NCBI RefSeq assembly: GCF_002807015.1
Contig: NZ_NIPO01000001.1
Span: 2,035,215-2,099,214, forward strand
Direction: 5' to 3'
Length of the DNA: 64,000 nucleotides
Origin: Avrilella dinanensis
GTDB taxonomy: Bacteria > Bacteroidota > Bacteroidia > Flavobacteriales > Flavobacteriaceae
Made by a program: the position numbers and the translations under genes. The notes under the pieces are model-generated. The model saw nothing but the letters and a program-made list of their open reading frames with translations. It was not told where the DNA came from and searched no databases. Positions 8,748-17,361 of the stretch are shown here, in pieces; the first letter of the stretch is position 1; every line of letters starts with the position of its first letter.

Positions 8748-9851
8748 TTATGTAATCTTTAAATTTTTGTTTTCAAAAAGTAGTGTAACAATATATATGC
8801 CTAAAACAGGTAAAAAGATAATAAATTTATCCCACCCACATAAAAAAACAAATAGCATACTGATAGCCAAAAACATATAACAAAAATATTTTTTTGCATT
8901 TCGATTTCTGACAAACAGATAAACCAGATAAAGCGGATTGAATAACATGACCGTATTATTGTTCAAAAGCTCCGGGTGATTAGAATATAACTGAATAAAA
9001 ACCAATAACACTCCCAACAGACCACTTATCGTAAAAAGCAAATACCGAACTGCCTTGAAATAGCTCAATCCTGCAAAAACTACCGCCAATACACACGCAA
9101 ACCACCAACTGTTCAGTGGATTTGGTGTTACTTCACGAGCAGTAAATACGTGCTGTGTTTCTTGAGCCAGATTATCCGTTCCGTTTTGGGAAATTTCAAT
9201 ACTTTTAAAAAGTCTGTCGGGCATAAAAATATGTTCATTCATCAAATCAGTTTTACGACCGAATAATGTATTTATACCTAATTTTTCAAAATAATTATAT
9301 GTTAAATAACTATTGAGAATCTCTCGATAAGTATGGTTATTTTCCTCAAAATCAGTTTCCAACGGATTCGGCAACACCTCATTCAGCAAATCAGCCACTT
9401 TGGTTGTGCAGTTGTTGTCAATAAACCGGTAGGTATAATATTTTTCCGAGCCGCGAAATTGCTGTAAAACATTCTGCCACAGCTGTTGTTTCTGTTCGTT
9501 TGTCAACCGCAAAGTCTGTTCATCTACCGAACGGTTATCTGTTTGATAATGCCGGACAAAAGAATTATAATCACTAACTGACAAATAATACAGTAAATCG
9601 CCTTTGATAAATTTGGAATAGAAATTGGGCGTGTCGAAATCGAAAGTACCATAATTAAATACAACATCAACTTGTTGCTGCTTGTCGCTGAACCGAATAG
9701 CGGTGTGCCCGAAAATACTGTATAGCTCATCTCCTGTTCCACAAGTAATCACGCTCACTTTTGCATCTTCAGACAAACGCTCCGGCTGGGCAGATAACTG
9801 CATTCCGGACAGTAAAAACAATAAGCTAAATACAATATTTGATATTTTCAT
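8748..9851 (-). CDS. DUF4105 membrane protein, Lnb-type lipoprotein N-acyltransferase candidate
   Basis: A signal peptide (MKISNIVFSLLFLLSGMQLS, then AQ) leads into a periplasmic DUF4105/Lnb_N domain at about residues 25-215, followed by 4-5 membrane segments (about 245-360). The domain keeps the His of GHTAIRFSD (about residue 49) and the Cys of DNNCTTKVADLL (about 147), the likely papain-like catalytic pair. In Bacteroides this architecture has been shown to be the lipoprotein N-acyltransferase Lnb, which triacylates lipoproteins in the absence of Lnt. Assignment here rests on domain order; several DUF4105 paralogues may exist per genome. Confidence 0.75.
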   Translation of the reverse strand: MKISNIVFSLLFLLSGMQLSAQPERLSEDAKVSVITCGTGDELYSIFGHTAIRFSDKQQQVDVVFNYGTFDFDTPNFYSKFIKGDLLYYLSVSDYNSFVRHYQTDNRSVDEQTLRLTNEQKQQLWQNVLQQFRGSEKYYTYRFIDNNCTTKVADLLNEVLPNPLETDFEENNHTYREILNSYLTYNYFEKLGINTLFGRKTDLMNEHIFMPDRLFKSIEISQNGTDNLAQETQHVFTAREVTPNPLNSWWFACVLAVVFAGLSYFKAVRYLLFTISGLLGVLLVFIQLYSNHPELLNNNTVMLFNPLYLVYLFVRNRNAKKYFCYMFLAISMLFVFLCGWDKFIIFLPVLGIYIVTLLFENKNLKIT

Positions 9852-9861
9852 TAAGTTTCAA

Positions 9862-9912
9862 GTTTTGTTGTCATTCTGATACTTCGACAAGCTCAGTACG
9901 GGCTAAAGGAGA
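9862..9912. repeat. degenerate copy of the dispersed GTCATTC repeat
   Basis: TTGTCATTCTGATACTTCGA, then CAAGCTCAGTACGG and GGAGAAATCTC, resembles the half-palindromes at 15380-15540 and 22622-22705. It lies between two minus-strand genes. Confidence 0.4.
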
Positions 9913-9938
9913 AATCTCTTTTAATCTTCAGTAACAAC

Positions 9939-11006
9939 CTATTTATCAAAAATACTTAAATCTACTTTTACAGAAAAAATGTTGGAATACAACGACGCTC
10001 CCTGACTACCGATATTTGTGAGTGCGTAATCAATCTGGATACCTTTATAATTAAACCCGATACCGATATTCGGTTCAAAAGTTACTTTCTCATCGCCGTC
10101 GATTTGCATCTGATTCTGGAAATTACCTAATCCGGCACGCAGGAAAACCATTTCGGTATAGCTTGCCTCAAAACCGATTGACGGCTGAACGCTTATTCCA
10201 TCTGATGAAATCAACGCATTAGTTTGATAAAATTCGGTATGCAAAGCCAACGCCGGTGTAAAACGGAAATCTTCTTTCCAAAAGAAATCTCTCGCTACAC
10301 CCAACTGCAATTTTGGCAGAGTAATCTCGGTCGTTTCCGGCATAGTTTGATTTTGTCCTTCTACCGCATCTTTTATTTTTTCATATTCTGCCGCATTGAT
10401 GCTCCAGGTATTATAAGTGGTGGTAATATCTCTTGCCATCAAACCAAACTGCCAGCCGTTTTTCTGATATTGTGCACCGATGTCAAAACCGAACCCCCAG
10501 GAATTGGCAAATTTCCCGATGATTCTGCGAACCACTTTTGCATTTGCCCCCACTGATAAGCCTTCTATATTCAACTCACGGGCATAGCTCACAGAAAACG
10601 CATAGTCGGCTGTAGAAAACTTGGAAATACGACTGTAATCTATGTTTCCGTCTTTGTCAATCAACTCGGTAGTGTTTAGTATATCGTCCACACCAAAACG
10701 CATTGCCGAGATACCTACCGCACTTTTTTCATCAATAGGCATCGCGAAAGCTGCATAATCATATTGGGCAATATTCGCAAAATAACTGGCATGCATCAGC
10801 GACACCTGCCTGTCCTGCAAACGGGTAAGCCCCGCCGGATTCCAGTATTGGGCATTTACATCATTGGTTTGGGCAATAACAGTTTTTCCCATTCCCATAG
10901 CATCAGCGTCCACACCTATATTCATGAATTCATTGGAATATTTTCTGGACTGAGCCATCAAAATTGCCGGTGCTAATAATATTGTATAAAATAAAATTTT
11001 CTTCAC
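9939..11006 (-). CDS. PorV/PorQ-like outer-membrane beta-barrel protein
   Basis: A signal peptide (MKKILFYTILLAPAILMAQS) is followed by about 335 residues with the PorV/PorQ (UPF0164/OmpP1-like) pattern: GADAMGMGKTVIAQTNDVNA-type start (here VDADAMGMGKT), QYWNPAGL, then alternating amphipathic strands ending in FSVKVDLSIFDK. PorV shuttles T9SS cargo to the attachment complex; many genomes have several PorV/PorQ-like paralogues whose exact role is unknown. A T9SS is clearly present here, since a type B sorting domain occurs at the right edge of the window. It is divergent from pssA. Confidence 0.8.
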   Translation of the reverse strand: MKKILFYTILLAPAILMAQSRKYSNEFMNIGVDADAMGMGKTVIAQTNDVNAQYWNPAGLTRLQDRQVSLMHASYFANIAQYDYAAFAMPIDEKSAVGISAMRFGVDDILNTTELIDKDGNIDYSRISKFSTADYAFSVSYARELNIEGLSVGANAKVVRRIIGKFANSWGFGFDIGAQYQKNGWQFGLMARDITTTYNTWSINAAEYEKIKDAVEGQNQTMPETTEITLPKLQLGVARDFFWKEDFRFTPALALHTEFYQTNALISSDGISVQPSIGFEASYTEMVFLRAGLGNFQNQMQIDGDEKVTFEPNIGIGFNYKGIQIDYALTNIGSQGASLYSNIFSVKVDLSIFDK

Positions 11007-11077
11007 TTGGTTATTTTTTTACAAAGATGAAATAAAAATCTTAATTAGTAAACTCATTTTTTATCTAACTTATTGCT

Positions 11078-11085
11078 TACATTTG
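11078..11085 (+). promoter_or_regulatory. -7-like box for pssA
   Basis: TACATTTG matches TANNTTTG and lies 35 bp upstream of the pssA ATG. No good -33 TTG is seen at 19-21 nt, so this is a moderate call. Confidence 0.4.
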
Positions 11086-11120
11086 TATAAACACATAACA
11101 TTTTTTATAAAATTCAATTT

Positions 11121-11870
11121 ATGCAGCTAAAACAACACATTCCGAATGCTATCACATTGCTAAATCTGATGTCAGGAGTAATTGCCTTGGTTTATGTTTT
11201 TAATGACAACCTCCCTATGGCCTTTTTTTGGGTTTGTATGGGGATATTTTTTGATTTTTGGGACGGCTTTGCCGCTCGTGTGCTCAAAGTTTCCAGCGAA
11301 ATCGGCTTGCAACTTGATTCCTTGGCTGATATGGTTACCTCGGGCGTCGTTCCTGGTTTAGTCATGTACAAAATGATTGCTGAAATTCAGATAAATAATG
11401 AGCAATATATGGTTACTGATGATACTTTTTATATGAAATTAGTGCCTTATCTCGGGTTTATCATTACCTTAGGGTCAGCTATGCGACTGGCGAAATTCAA
11501 TGTTGATAACCGACAAACAGATAGTTTTATCGGATTACCTACTCCGGCAAACGCTTTATTTATTCTAAGCATTCCTATGATTACGTTCAATACTGCCAGT
11601 GAAACATTGCTTAATTGGCTCAGTAATCCTTATGTTTTAGTAGGAATCAGCTTGTTCAGTGCTTTCATTATGAATGCTAACATTCGTTTATTTTCATTAA
11701 AAACAAAGAATAAAACACTAAAAGACAACAAAGTAGGCTTACTATTTCTGGGTATATCTGCGTTACTCTTATTACTGATACAATTTGAGGCGGTTCCTGT
11801 TATTATAATAATGTATATATTCATTTCCTTATTGGTTAATAAACAAAGTAAAGAGAAAATAAATTCATAA
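11121..11870 (+). CDS. pssA: CDP-diacylglycerol--serine O-phosphatidyltransferase
   Basis: It makes phosphatidylserine, the precursor of phosphatidylethanolamine, from CDP-diacylglycerol and serine at the inner membrane. The CDP-alcohol phosphotransferase signature is present at about residues 48-70: D-G-x2-A-R-x8-G-x3-D-x3-D, with every ligand residue intact. The 249-aa length and 7-8 hydrophobic segments fit the class II (B. subtilis-type) enzyme. It stands alone. Confidence 0.95.
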   Translation: MQLKQHIPNAITLLNLMSGVIALVYVFNDNLPMAFFWVCMGIFFDFWDGFAARVLKVSSEIGLQLDSLADMVTSGVVPGLVMYKMIAEIQINNEQYMVTDDTFYMKLVPYLGFIITLGSAMRLAKFNVDNRQTDSFIGLPTPANALFILSIPMITFNTASETLLNWLSNPYVLVGISLFSAFIMNANIRLFSLKTKNKTLKDNKVGLLFLGISALLLLLIQFEAVPVIIIMYIFISLLVNKQSKEKINS

Positions 11871-12020
11871 TCAATCCCGCATCACACAATAAAAACAACA
11901 CACTTTACGTTGTATTAATACAGCACACTTAGATGTAAAAAAAATGTAAAAATAAAGTTTTGCGTATATTAATTTTATATCTTCGTGGGCTGTGAAAGCA
12001 AAAAAAATTTTTTTTATTCG

Positions 12021-12068
12021 ATGAAAAACCTAAATTTGCTATCGCGAATTCAAAAAGTAATTAAGTAA
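12021..12068 (+). CDS. possible 15-codon leader ORF upstream of exbB
   Basis: An ATG at 12021 opens MKNLNLLSRIQKVIK and stops at 12068, 26 bp before exbB. It starts 8 bp after an A/T-only stretch. It could be a translated leader or only chance; the composition (charged, amphipathic) is compatible with a real small peptide. There is no independent support, and the function is unknown. Confidence 0.25.
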   Translation: MKNLNLLSRIQKVIK

Positions 12069-12094
12069 ACATTTAAATTAAATTAAAAAGAAAA

Positions 12095-12925
12095 ATGACA
12101 AACGTATCTAACGAAGCAGTAGAGAACAAACAATCAGGTTCTGGTTTATCAAACGTAATGGCAGGCGTAGCTATAGCAGCGTGTCTAATTATTGGTTTCG
12201 TAATTTGGAAATTTATTTTAGGGTCGCCGGGCAACTTTGAAAATGGAGATCCAGAAGGGGACCCACTAAACGGTAGTTTATTAGGAATGATGTATAAAGG
12301 TGGACCCGTTGTTGCCGTATTGATTGGGTTATTAACTACCACCATCGTTTTTGCCATCGAGAGATTTATCGCTATCAATAAAGCTGCAGGAAAAGGAAAC
12401 AATAAAGCATTCGTTGCAGAAATTGAAAGCTTAGTAAGCGCTAACCAAATCAATGAAGCTATCGACCGTTGTGACTCACAAAAAGGTTCAGTAGCTAACG
12501 TAATCAGAGCCGCTTTAGTTAAATACCAAAACGTACAAGGTGAGAATATCAACACTACAGAGGCTATCGAGGCTATCCATAACGAAATCGAGGAAGCAAC
12601 GGTATTAGAGATGCCTATGTTGGAGAAAAACATGATTGTTTTGGCAACATTAGTATCTATCGGTACATTAGTTGGTCTATTAGGTACAGTAACCGGTATG
12701 ATTAAAGCATTCTCGGCATTGGCAACGTCCGGATCACCTGATTCAACAGCATTAGCAACAGGTATTTCTGAGGCTTTGATGTGTACGGCAACAGGTATCT
12801 TAACATCTACTTTGGCAATTGTGTTCTATAACATTTTCACTACGAAAATTGATAAACTAACGCACTTTATTGACGAAGCAGGTTTCGCCATCACTCAGTC
12901 TTACAAAAGAAAATTCGGAAACTAA
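12095..12925 (+). CDS. exbB: MotA/TolQ/ExbB proton channel protein
   Basis: ExbB forms the pentameric proton channel that energises TonB. In this 276-residue protein a first membrane segment lies at about 18-38, and the MotA/TolQ/ExbB domain covers about 65-270, with FAIERFIAINKA after the second segment and the family-defining GLLGTVTGMIKAF and GISEALMCTATGI stretches. It is the first gene of exbB-exbD-exbD-tonB-small membrane protein, all closely spaced on the plus strand. The N-terminal extra segment is usual in Bacteroidota. Confidence 0.93.
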   Translation: MTNVSNEAVENKQSGSGLSNVMAGVAIAACLIIGFVIWKFILGSPGNFENGDPEGDPLNGSLLGMMYKGGPVVAVLIGLLTTTIVFAIERFIAINKAAGKGNNKAFVAEIESLVSANQINEAIDRCDSQKGSVANVIRAALVKYQNVQGENINTTEAIEAIHNEIEEATVLEMPMLEKNMIVLATLVSIGTLVGLLGTVTGMIKAFSALATSGSPDSTALATGISEALMCTATGILTSTLAIVFYNIFTTKIDKLTHFIDEAGFAITQSYKRKFGN

Positions 12926-12991
12926 TTTTTCCGGATAAGTAAGACAAAGAGTATTAACCTAACCCCGGAAATCGGGTAAACAAAAAAGATT

Positions 12992-13612
12992 ATGGCAAAA
13001 AAAATGAAAAAAACCAGTACAAGAATTGATATGACCGCCATGTGCGATGTATCATTCTTGTTACTCACTTTCTTCGTTTTGACTTCTACGGCAAAAGTAC
13101 CGGAAGTACACCCGGTAGATTTGCCTGACTCGACAAAAGAAACCAAAATACCTACTGACGATATTGTAACTATCTCAATAGACGATGATAAAGTATATTT
13201 CGGTTTAGCAAGCAGAGAAGACAAAAAAGACGTATTAAAAAGAGTTGGTGCTGAATATGACATCTCTTTTACTGAAGAAGAGTTAAATAAGTTTGCCGGA
13301 ATGGAAAATTTCGGATTGGATATCCGACAACTCAAACAACTTTTGGCAACAAAATCGGCAGCCGAATTGATGAGACCGGATAACCACCCGGACGGAATCC
13401 CTTATAAAGATTCTTTAAACAATCAACTCTCCGTTTGGGTACAAATGGCTCGACAATCATCATGGGAAAGAAAAGAAACTTTCTTGAAAGTAGCCATCAA
13501 AGGAGACAAGGAAGAAAGTTTTGGCACGATAAAAGAAGTAATTCAAATCATGCAAAGACAAAGACAAAACAGATTTTACCTGGTAACCGGATTAAGAGAT
13601 GAAAATTTTTAA
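12992..13612 (+). CDS. exbD: ExbD/TolR family protein (first copy)
   Basis: One membrane segment follows a short basic N-terminus. The functional Asp sits in DMTAMCDVSFLLLTFFVLTS (about residues 12-31), and a periplasmic domain of about 170 residues follows. At 206 aa it is longer than E. coli ExbD (141), as is usual for the Bacteroidota form. It forms the axle inside the ExbB pentamer. The gene lies 66 bp after exbB and 21 bp before a second exbD. Confidence 0.92.
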   Translation: MAKKMKKTSTRIDMTAMCDVSFLLLTFFVLTSTAKVPEVHPVDLPDSTKETKIPTDDIVTISIDDDKVYFGLASREDKKDVLKRVGAEYDISFTEEELNKFAGMENFGLDIRQLKQLLATKSAAELMRPDNHPDGIPYKDSLNNQLSVWVQMARQSSWERKETFLKVAIKGDKEESFGTIKEVIQIMQRQRQNRFYLVTGLRDENF

Positions 13613-13633
13613 TAGTTATAAAGAAGCAAACGA

Positions 13634-14170
13634 ATGGCAGAATTAAATACAGGTTCTAACGACGGAGGAGGCAAAAAAGTACGAAGTAAAAAACAAAATG
13701 CCGGCGTAGATTTGACCGCGATGGTAGATTTGGCATTCTTATTGATTACTTTCTTTATGTTGACTACCTCATTAGCAAAACCACAATCTATGGAGTTGAC
13801 AATGCCTGACAAAAGCGATCAACCTTTGCCTCCAATAGATACAAAAGAATCAAAAACCATGACTATTTTGTTAGGCAAAGACAGGACTTTGAAATATTAC
13901 ATGGGCAGGTTTGATGCTCCCTATAACGGAGAAGGTCCAACAGATGAAGATTACGGTGGTAATGGAATCAGAAAGGTTATCCTTCAAAAAATGGCAGATT
14001 TGAAAGCCAGAGGTTTAGAAGGTAAAGAAGGATTAGTTGTGTTAATTAAAGCAACTGATGATGCAACTTATGCAGATATGATTGACATTCTTGATGAAAT
14101 GGCTATTGTTGGACAAACAATGTATTCTATCCAAGATATGTCTGACGCAGAACAAGAAATAATGCAGTAA
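13634..14170 (+). CDS. exbD: ExbD/TolR family protein (second copy)
   Basis: A Gly/Lys-rich N-terminus leads into the membrane segment DLTAMVDLAFLLITFFMLTT (about residues 30-49) with the proton-path Asp intact, then a periplasmic domain. At 178 aa it is clearly diverged from the first copy, so the two may form a hetero-dimer in the ExbB ring or serve different TonB partners. It lies 24 bp before tonB. Confidence 0.92.
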   Translation: MAELNTGSNDGGGKKVRSKKQNAGVDLTAMVDLAFLLITFFMLTTSLAKPQSMELTMPDKSDQPLPPIDTKESKTMTILLGKDRTLKYYMGRFDAPYNGEGPTDEDYGGNGIRKVILQKMADLKARGLEGKEGLVVLIKATDDATYADMIDILDEMAIVGQTMYSIQDMSDAEQEIMQ

Positions 14171-14194
14171 AAGCTGTACTAAAACACAAACAAA

Positions 14195-15073
14195 ATGGCT
14201 AATATGAACATTTTCGGAAAAGACTGGACGGATTTAATATTCAAAGGTCGAAACAAGCAGTACGGAGCCTATGAACTACGTAAGAAGAGTGGCAAACACA
14301 CTTTGCTGGCATTGATTTTAGGAGTTTTCTTTATCGGTTTAGCCTTTGGTAGTAAATTATTATACGACCAATACGGCGATTTAATCGCTAAGAAAAGAAC
14401 TAACGATGAGACCATTGAAGTAATAGAAGTTATGCCTTTTGAAGAGGTTGAACCACCTGTGGAGGAAATCATCGAAGAGCCGGAACCACCAGAGCCACCA
14501 GAAGAAGAGCCAGCAGGTGCTTCAAAAAACGTTCAAGATGAATTGGAGTTCAAGGAAGTAGAAGTTAAAGAAGATGACAAAGTAATTAATGAGTTAAAAA
14601 CATCTCAAGATGACTTTGATGATGAAACAACTTCCGGACAAAAAGACCAAGAAGGAGACAAAGAAGACGGAGATTTAAAAGATGAGAAGAATAGCAATAC
14701 AGGAAATGCTTCCAAAGGTTCTCAGGGGAATGACCGAAGCGATAAATTCTCAGAAGACCCAAACAAAATCTATCGTTTTGTACAGCAAAAAGCTGATCCT
14801 ATGAACGGAATGGAAAATTTCCGCAGAGATTTCTCTCGTAAATTTAGAACTCCTGACGTACCTTCAAATGTAAAAAAAGTATCTATCAAACTGAGATTTG
14901 TTGTAGAAAAAGACGGCTCTTTGACTGACATCAAAGCCTTAGACAACAAATACGGTGTAGGTGATGAGGCTATCCGGGTATTAAAATCGATGCCGAAGTG
15001 GAAACCTGCAAAGCAGGGTGGAAACGTAGTACGTTCAAGTTTTACATGGACAATTACCTTAGCTGTAAACTAA
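14195..15073 (+). CDS. tonB: energy transducer TonB
   Basis: This 292-residue protein has a cytoplasmic start with the KGRNKQYGAYELRK motif found in Bacteroidota TonB, one membrane segment (about 30-50), a periplasmic linker rich in Pro/Glu (PEPPEPPEEEP) and then Asp/Glu/Lys, and a C-terminal TonB domain (about 205-292) with VKKVSIKLRFVVEKDGSLTD and MPKWKPAKQGG. It links the ExbBD motor to outer-membrane SusC/TonB-dependent receptors. Its stop overlaps the next start (TAATG). Confidence 0.93.
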   Translation: MANMNIFGKDWTDLIFKGRNKQYGAYELRKKSGKHTLLALILGVFFIGLAFGSKLLYDQYGDLIAKKRTNDETIEVIEVMPFEEVEPPVEEIIEEPEPPEPPEEEPAGASKNVQDELEFKEVEVKEDDKVINELKTSQDDFDDETTSGQKDQEGDKEDGDLKDEKNSNTGNASKGSQGNDRSDKFSEDPNKIYRFVQQKADPMNGMENFRRDFSRKFRTPDVPSNVKKVSIKLRFVVEKDGSLTDIKALDNKYGVGDEAIRVLKSMPKWKPAKQGGNVVRSSFTWTITLAVN

Positions 15074-15297
15074 TGCGTAACACTCAGTACAATAACAATG
15101 AAAAACAAAAATCGCTCATAAGGCGGTTTTTGTTCTTTCTCGGTATTATATTTTTATTGCTGTATGTGATATTAGGTATCGGCTTTATCGTTTGGAAAGA
15201 TATGCCTGTAACTATCCCTTACAAAAACCGGATAATATTCGGCATTATCCTGTTGGTGTATGCCGGCATACGTTTTTTCAGGATTATCAGGAAATAA
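15073..15297 (+). CDS. small two-TM protein coupled to tonB
   Basis: This 74-residue protein starts at the ATG that overlaps the tonB stop (TAATG); a longer frame starting inside tonB exists but is less likely. It has two clear membrane segments (about residues 19-41 and 52-70) with a short loop, and basic ends. Similar small proteins follow tonB in other flavobacteria (recollection, not checked). The function is unknown; a role in the Ton complex is inferred only from position. A terminator-like hairpin lies inside its first codons. Confidence 0.65.
   Translation: MRNTQYNNNEKQKSLIRRFLFFLGIIFLLLYVILGIGFIVWKDMPVTIPYKNRIIFGIILLVYAGIRFFRIIRK
15104..15134 (+). terminator. terminator-like hairpin within the start of the small membrane gene
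   Basis: AACAAAAATCGC pairs with GCGGTTTTTGTT (12 bp, one G-T) over a 7-nt loop, and the 3' arm ends in T-rich sequence. It would act as a terminator or attenuator just after tonB, inside the next ORF. Confidence 0.5.
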
Positions 15298-15374
15298 GTT
15301 TAAGAATACATAAGCACATTCGTGAATTTGCTAATCAACCCATAGCTACATTTTGTTATTTCTGAACTTAATCT

Positions 15375-15545
15375 TTGATTCCGACAGAGAGAGAGGAACG
15401 AACGACGAGGAATCTCAAAAAGAGATGCTGACACGAGCTTACGAACTAACTGAACGAAGTTAAACAAGTTCAGCATGAACTGTGTTTATTTTTGCACAAA
15501 CTTGTCATTCCGACGCAAGGAGGAATCTATATCAGATGCTTTCTG
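15375..15545. repeat. dispersed intergenic repeat (GTCATTCCGACG...GGAGGAATCT family)
   Basis: The stretch holds two copies of the motif CCGAC...GAGGAATCT (about 15380-15418, and TTGTCATTCCGACGCAAGGA at about 15504-15523 followed by GGAATCT) around a segment with AACTAACTGAACGAAGTT and CAAGTTCAGCATGAAC. It matches the repeat at 22622-22705 in sense. No gene is present in 15298-15565. Confidence 0.6.
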
Positions 15546-15565
15546 CCATAACAAACAGGGCACCC

Positions 15566-16483
15566 CTACTCTACTACTATTGCATTATTGCCACTATTAC
15601 TTTCGATTTGGTTTTCGTCCAGATAAAAATCAATTCTGCCCAAACGCAAACCAAAACAACCTACCTGATTAACAATAACGTTTTTACCGATTTTGTTTTT
15701 CAATACTTTGGGCTTATCCAGAAATGTATGCGTGTGCCCTCCGATAATCAGGTCAATATCCTGGGTTTGTTGTGCCAGAACCACATCGCTTATCTTCGAA
15801 ATATTATTATAGTCATAGCCCAAATGCGAAAGACAAATAACCAAATCACAATGGTTTTCTTTTTTGAGAATCCGCACCATATCTTGTGTAATTTCTACTG
15901 GTGAGAGATATTTAGTTTCGCCGTATTCCCGCTTATTGACCAAACCGTTCAACTCGATACCCAAACCGAATACACCAATTTTTATTCCGTCAATCGAGAA
16001 AATTTTATACGGCTTAGCAACACCATTCATCGGTGTGTCTGAAAAATCATAATTAGCCGACAGAATATCGAAATTTGCTTTGTACAACTGCTCAGCCATA
16101 CTGTTTACCCCGTTGTCAAACTCGTGATTTCCGATAGTCGCCGCATCATATTTGAGCATATTCATGAGCTTAATTTCCAGTTCGCCACCATAAAAATTAA
16201 AATAAGGCGTTCCCTGGAACATATCCCCGGCATCGAGCAGCAATACATTCGGGTTTTCTGTTCGGATATCCTCAATCATTTTTGCCCTTCTTGCCACACC
16301 GCCTTGGTTGGGGTATTTGGCGTGCGAGGCATCAAACGGTTCAATGTGACTATGTGTGTCATTGGTATGCAGAATTGTGATTTTCTTTGGTTTACTTAAG
16401 CTAAAATCAAGCAGCTGCGAACCAAATAAAGTAATAAACGTTCCTGCCGAAGCAGATTTTACAATAAATTCTCTTCTTTTCAT
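15566..16483 (-). CDS. metallophosphatase (5'-nucleotidase N-terminal domain), Tat-exported
   Basis: This 305-residue protein starts with a twin-arginine-type signal (MKRREFIVKSASAGTF). It then shows the calcineurin-like metallophosphatase motifs in order: TNDTHSHIEPF (about 40), DAGDMFQGTPYF (about 88), GNHEFDNG (about 117), SHLGYD and GGHTHTF (about 245). These bind two metals in the UshA/5'-nucleotidase family. The C-terminal substrate-binding domain is absent and is encoded by the upstream overlapping gene (ATGA), so the pair is a split 5'-nucleotidase. It likely hydrolyses nucleotides or other phosphoesters in the periplasm. Confidence 0.88.
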   Translation of the reverse strand: MKRREFIVKSASAGTFITLFGSQLLDFSLSKPKKITILHTNDTHSHIEPFDASHAKYPNQGGVARRAKMIEDIRTENPNVLLLDAGDMFQGTPYFNFYGGELEIKLMNMLKYDAATIGNHEFDNGVNSMAEQLYKANFDILSANYDFSDTPMNGVAKPYKIFSIDGIKIGVFGLGIELNGLVNKREYGETKYLSPVEITQDMVRILKKENHCDLVICLSHLGYDYNNISKISDVVLAQQTQDIDLIIGGHTHTFLDKPKVLKNKIGKNVIVNQVGCFGLRLGRIDFYLDENQIESNSGNNAIVVE

Positions 16484-17262
16484 GGCTTTCTGATTACTCT
16501 TTGGGTTTTTATTACAGGTAATGTATCTTGTCGGGCAAAATAATCTATCAGCACATTTCTGAGCTTATAATTCATGTCAATTCTTTCCTTTGCCTGCGTA
16601 AAAAAATACATTTCGTCCCCACCATTAGCCAGATAATCGCTGGTTAAAATATAATAATCTCTATCCTCCTGCAAAAGTTTTCCATTAATTGTTATCTGAT
16701 TAATTTCCTGATTTTTATCAATTTCAATTTCGACATTTGCCAATGGGTGTGCCCTTTTTTTATTGATAACATATTGTGCCATACTTCTAACTGCATCAGA
16801 AGATAATTTCAGTACCACAGCTTCGTTTTCAAAAGGCATCACTTCGTAAGCCGTCCGGGTGTAAACATTTCCTTCCGAAATCACTGCACGAATACCGCCA
16901 TGATTGAACATACACGCATCGATATGTTGCCCCGTACGCTGATAAAAAACAGGTTCGACCATTTCCACCGCCGATTCTGCCAGAAGATTCCCGATTGTGG
17001 TTTCCCAAACGCCCTGGGTTTTGTCCATCGTTTCCGGTGCATAAGACAAGATTTTATTCATTTCCTCATCGACATGGTTTTTATACGGAACAATAAAATC
17101 ACGGATAATAATATTTTCTTCGCCGGAAGAATCGACCACAGCGTTTTCGTGTAAGGTGTAAGAAGTATAAACTTTATCCACCGCCGATTTGCAGGCGGTA
17201 AGCAAAATTAGACTGAGAAAAAATAACCCCGAAACACACGATTTTAATGATTTCTTAAGCAT
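16480..17262 (-). CDS. 5'-nucleotidase C-terminal domain lipoprotein
   Basis: The ATG at 17262 is preferred (MLKKSLKSCVSGLFFLSLIL with lipobox LTAC); a frame 36 bp longer would need a TTG start. About 260 residues long, it carries the 5'-nucleotidase C-terminal fold, with NLLAESAVEMV, FNHGGIRAVISEG, YEVMPFENEAVVLKLS and DYLANGGDEMYFF (the substrate-ring residues). It has no metallophosphatase half; the downstream gene supplies it, with a 4-bp overlap. The pair probably forms a two-chain periplasmic nucleotidase, this chain being anchored by lipid. Confidence 0.88.
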   Translation of the reverse strand: MLKKSLKSCVSGLFFLSLILLTACKSAVDKVYTSYTLHENAVVDSSGEENIIIRDFIVPYKNHVDEEMNKILSYAPETMDKTQGVWETTIGNLLAESAVEMVEPVFYQRTGQHIDACMFNHGGIRAVISEGNVYTRTAYEVMPFENEAVVLKLSSDAVRSMAQYVINKKRAHPLANVEIEIDKNQEINQITINGKLLQEDRDYYILTSDYLANGGDEMYFFTQAKERIDMNYKLRNVLIDYFARQDTLPVIKTQRVIRKP

Positions 17263-17361
17263 ACGACTTATAATTATTAATATCTTTGTTTTGTACAAAA
17301 ATACGGCTAAAACCGTTGATTTCGTCGAAACAAATATTAATTTAATTTAAACATTACGTCA

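Noticed and set aside
11961..12000. Promoter for exbB (TTTTG ... TATCTTCG)
   Set aside because: The -7 element has a mismatch in the TTTG part and spacing is about 15 nt, so it was not listed as a feature.
12073..12633. 186-codon minus-strand frame opposite exbB
   Set aside because: Antisense shadow of a strongly conserved coding gene, with no family features.
15482..15904. 140-codon plus-strand frame across a repeat and the nucleotidase end
   Set aside because: Overlaps the metallophosphatase gene antisense and starts inside a dispersed repeat.
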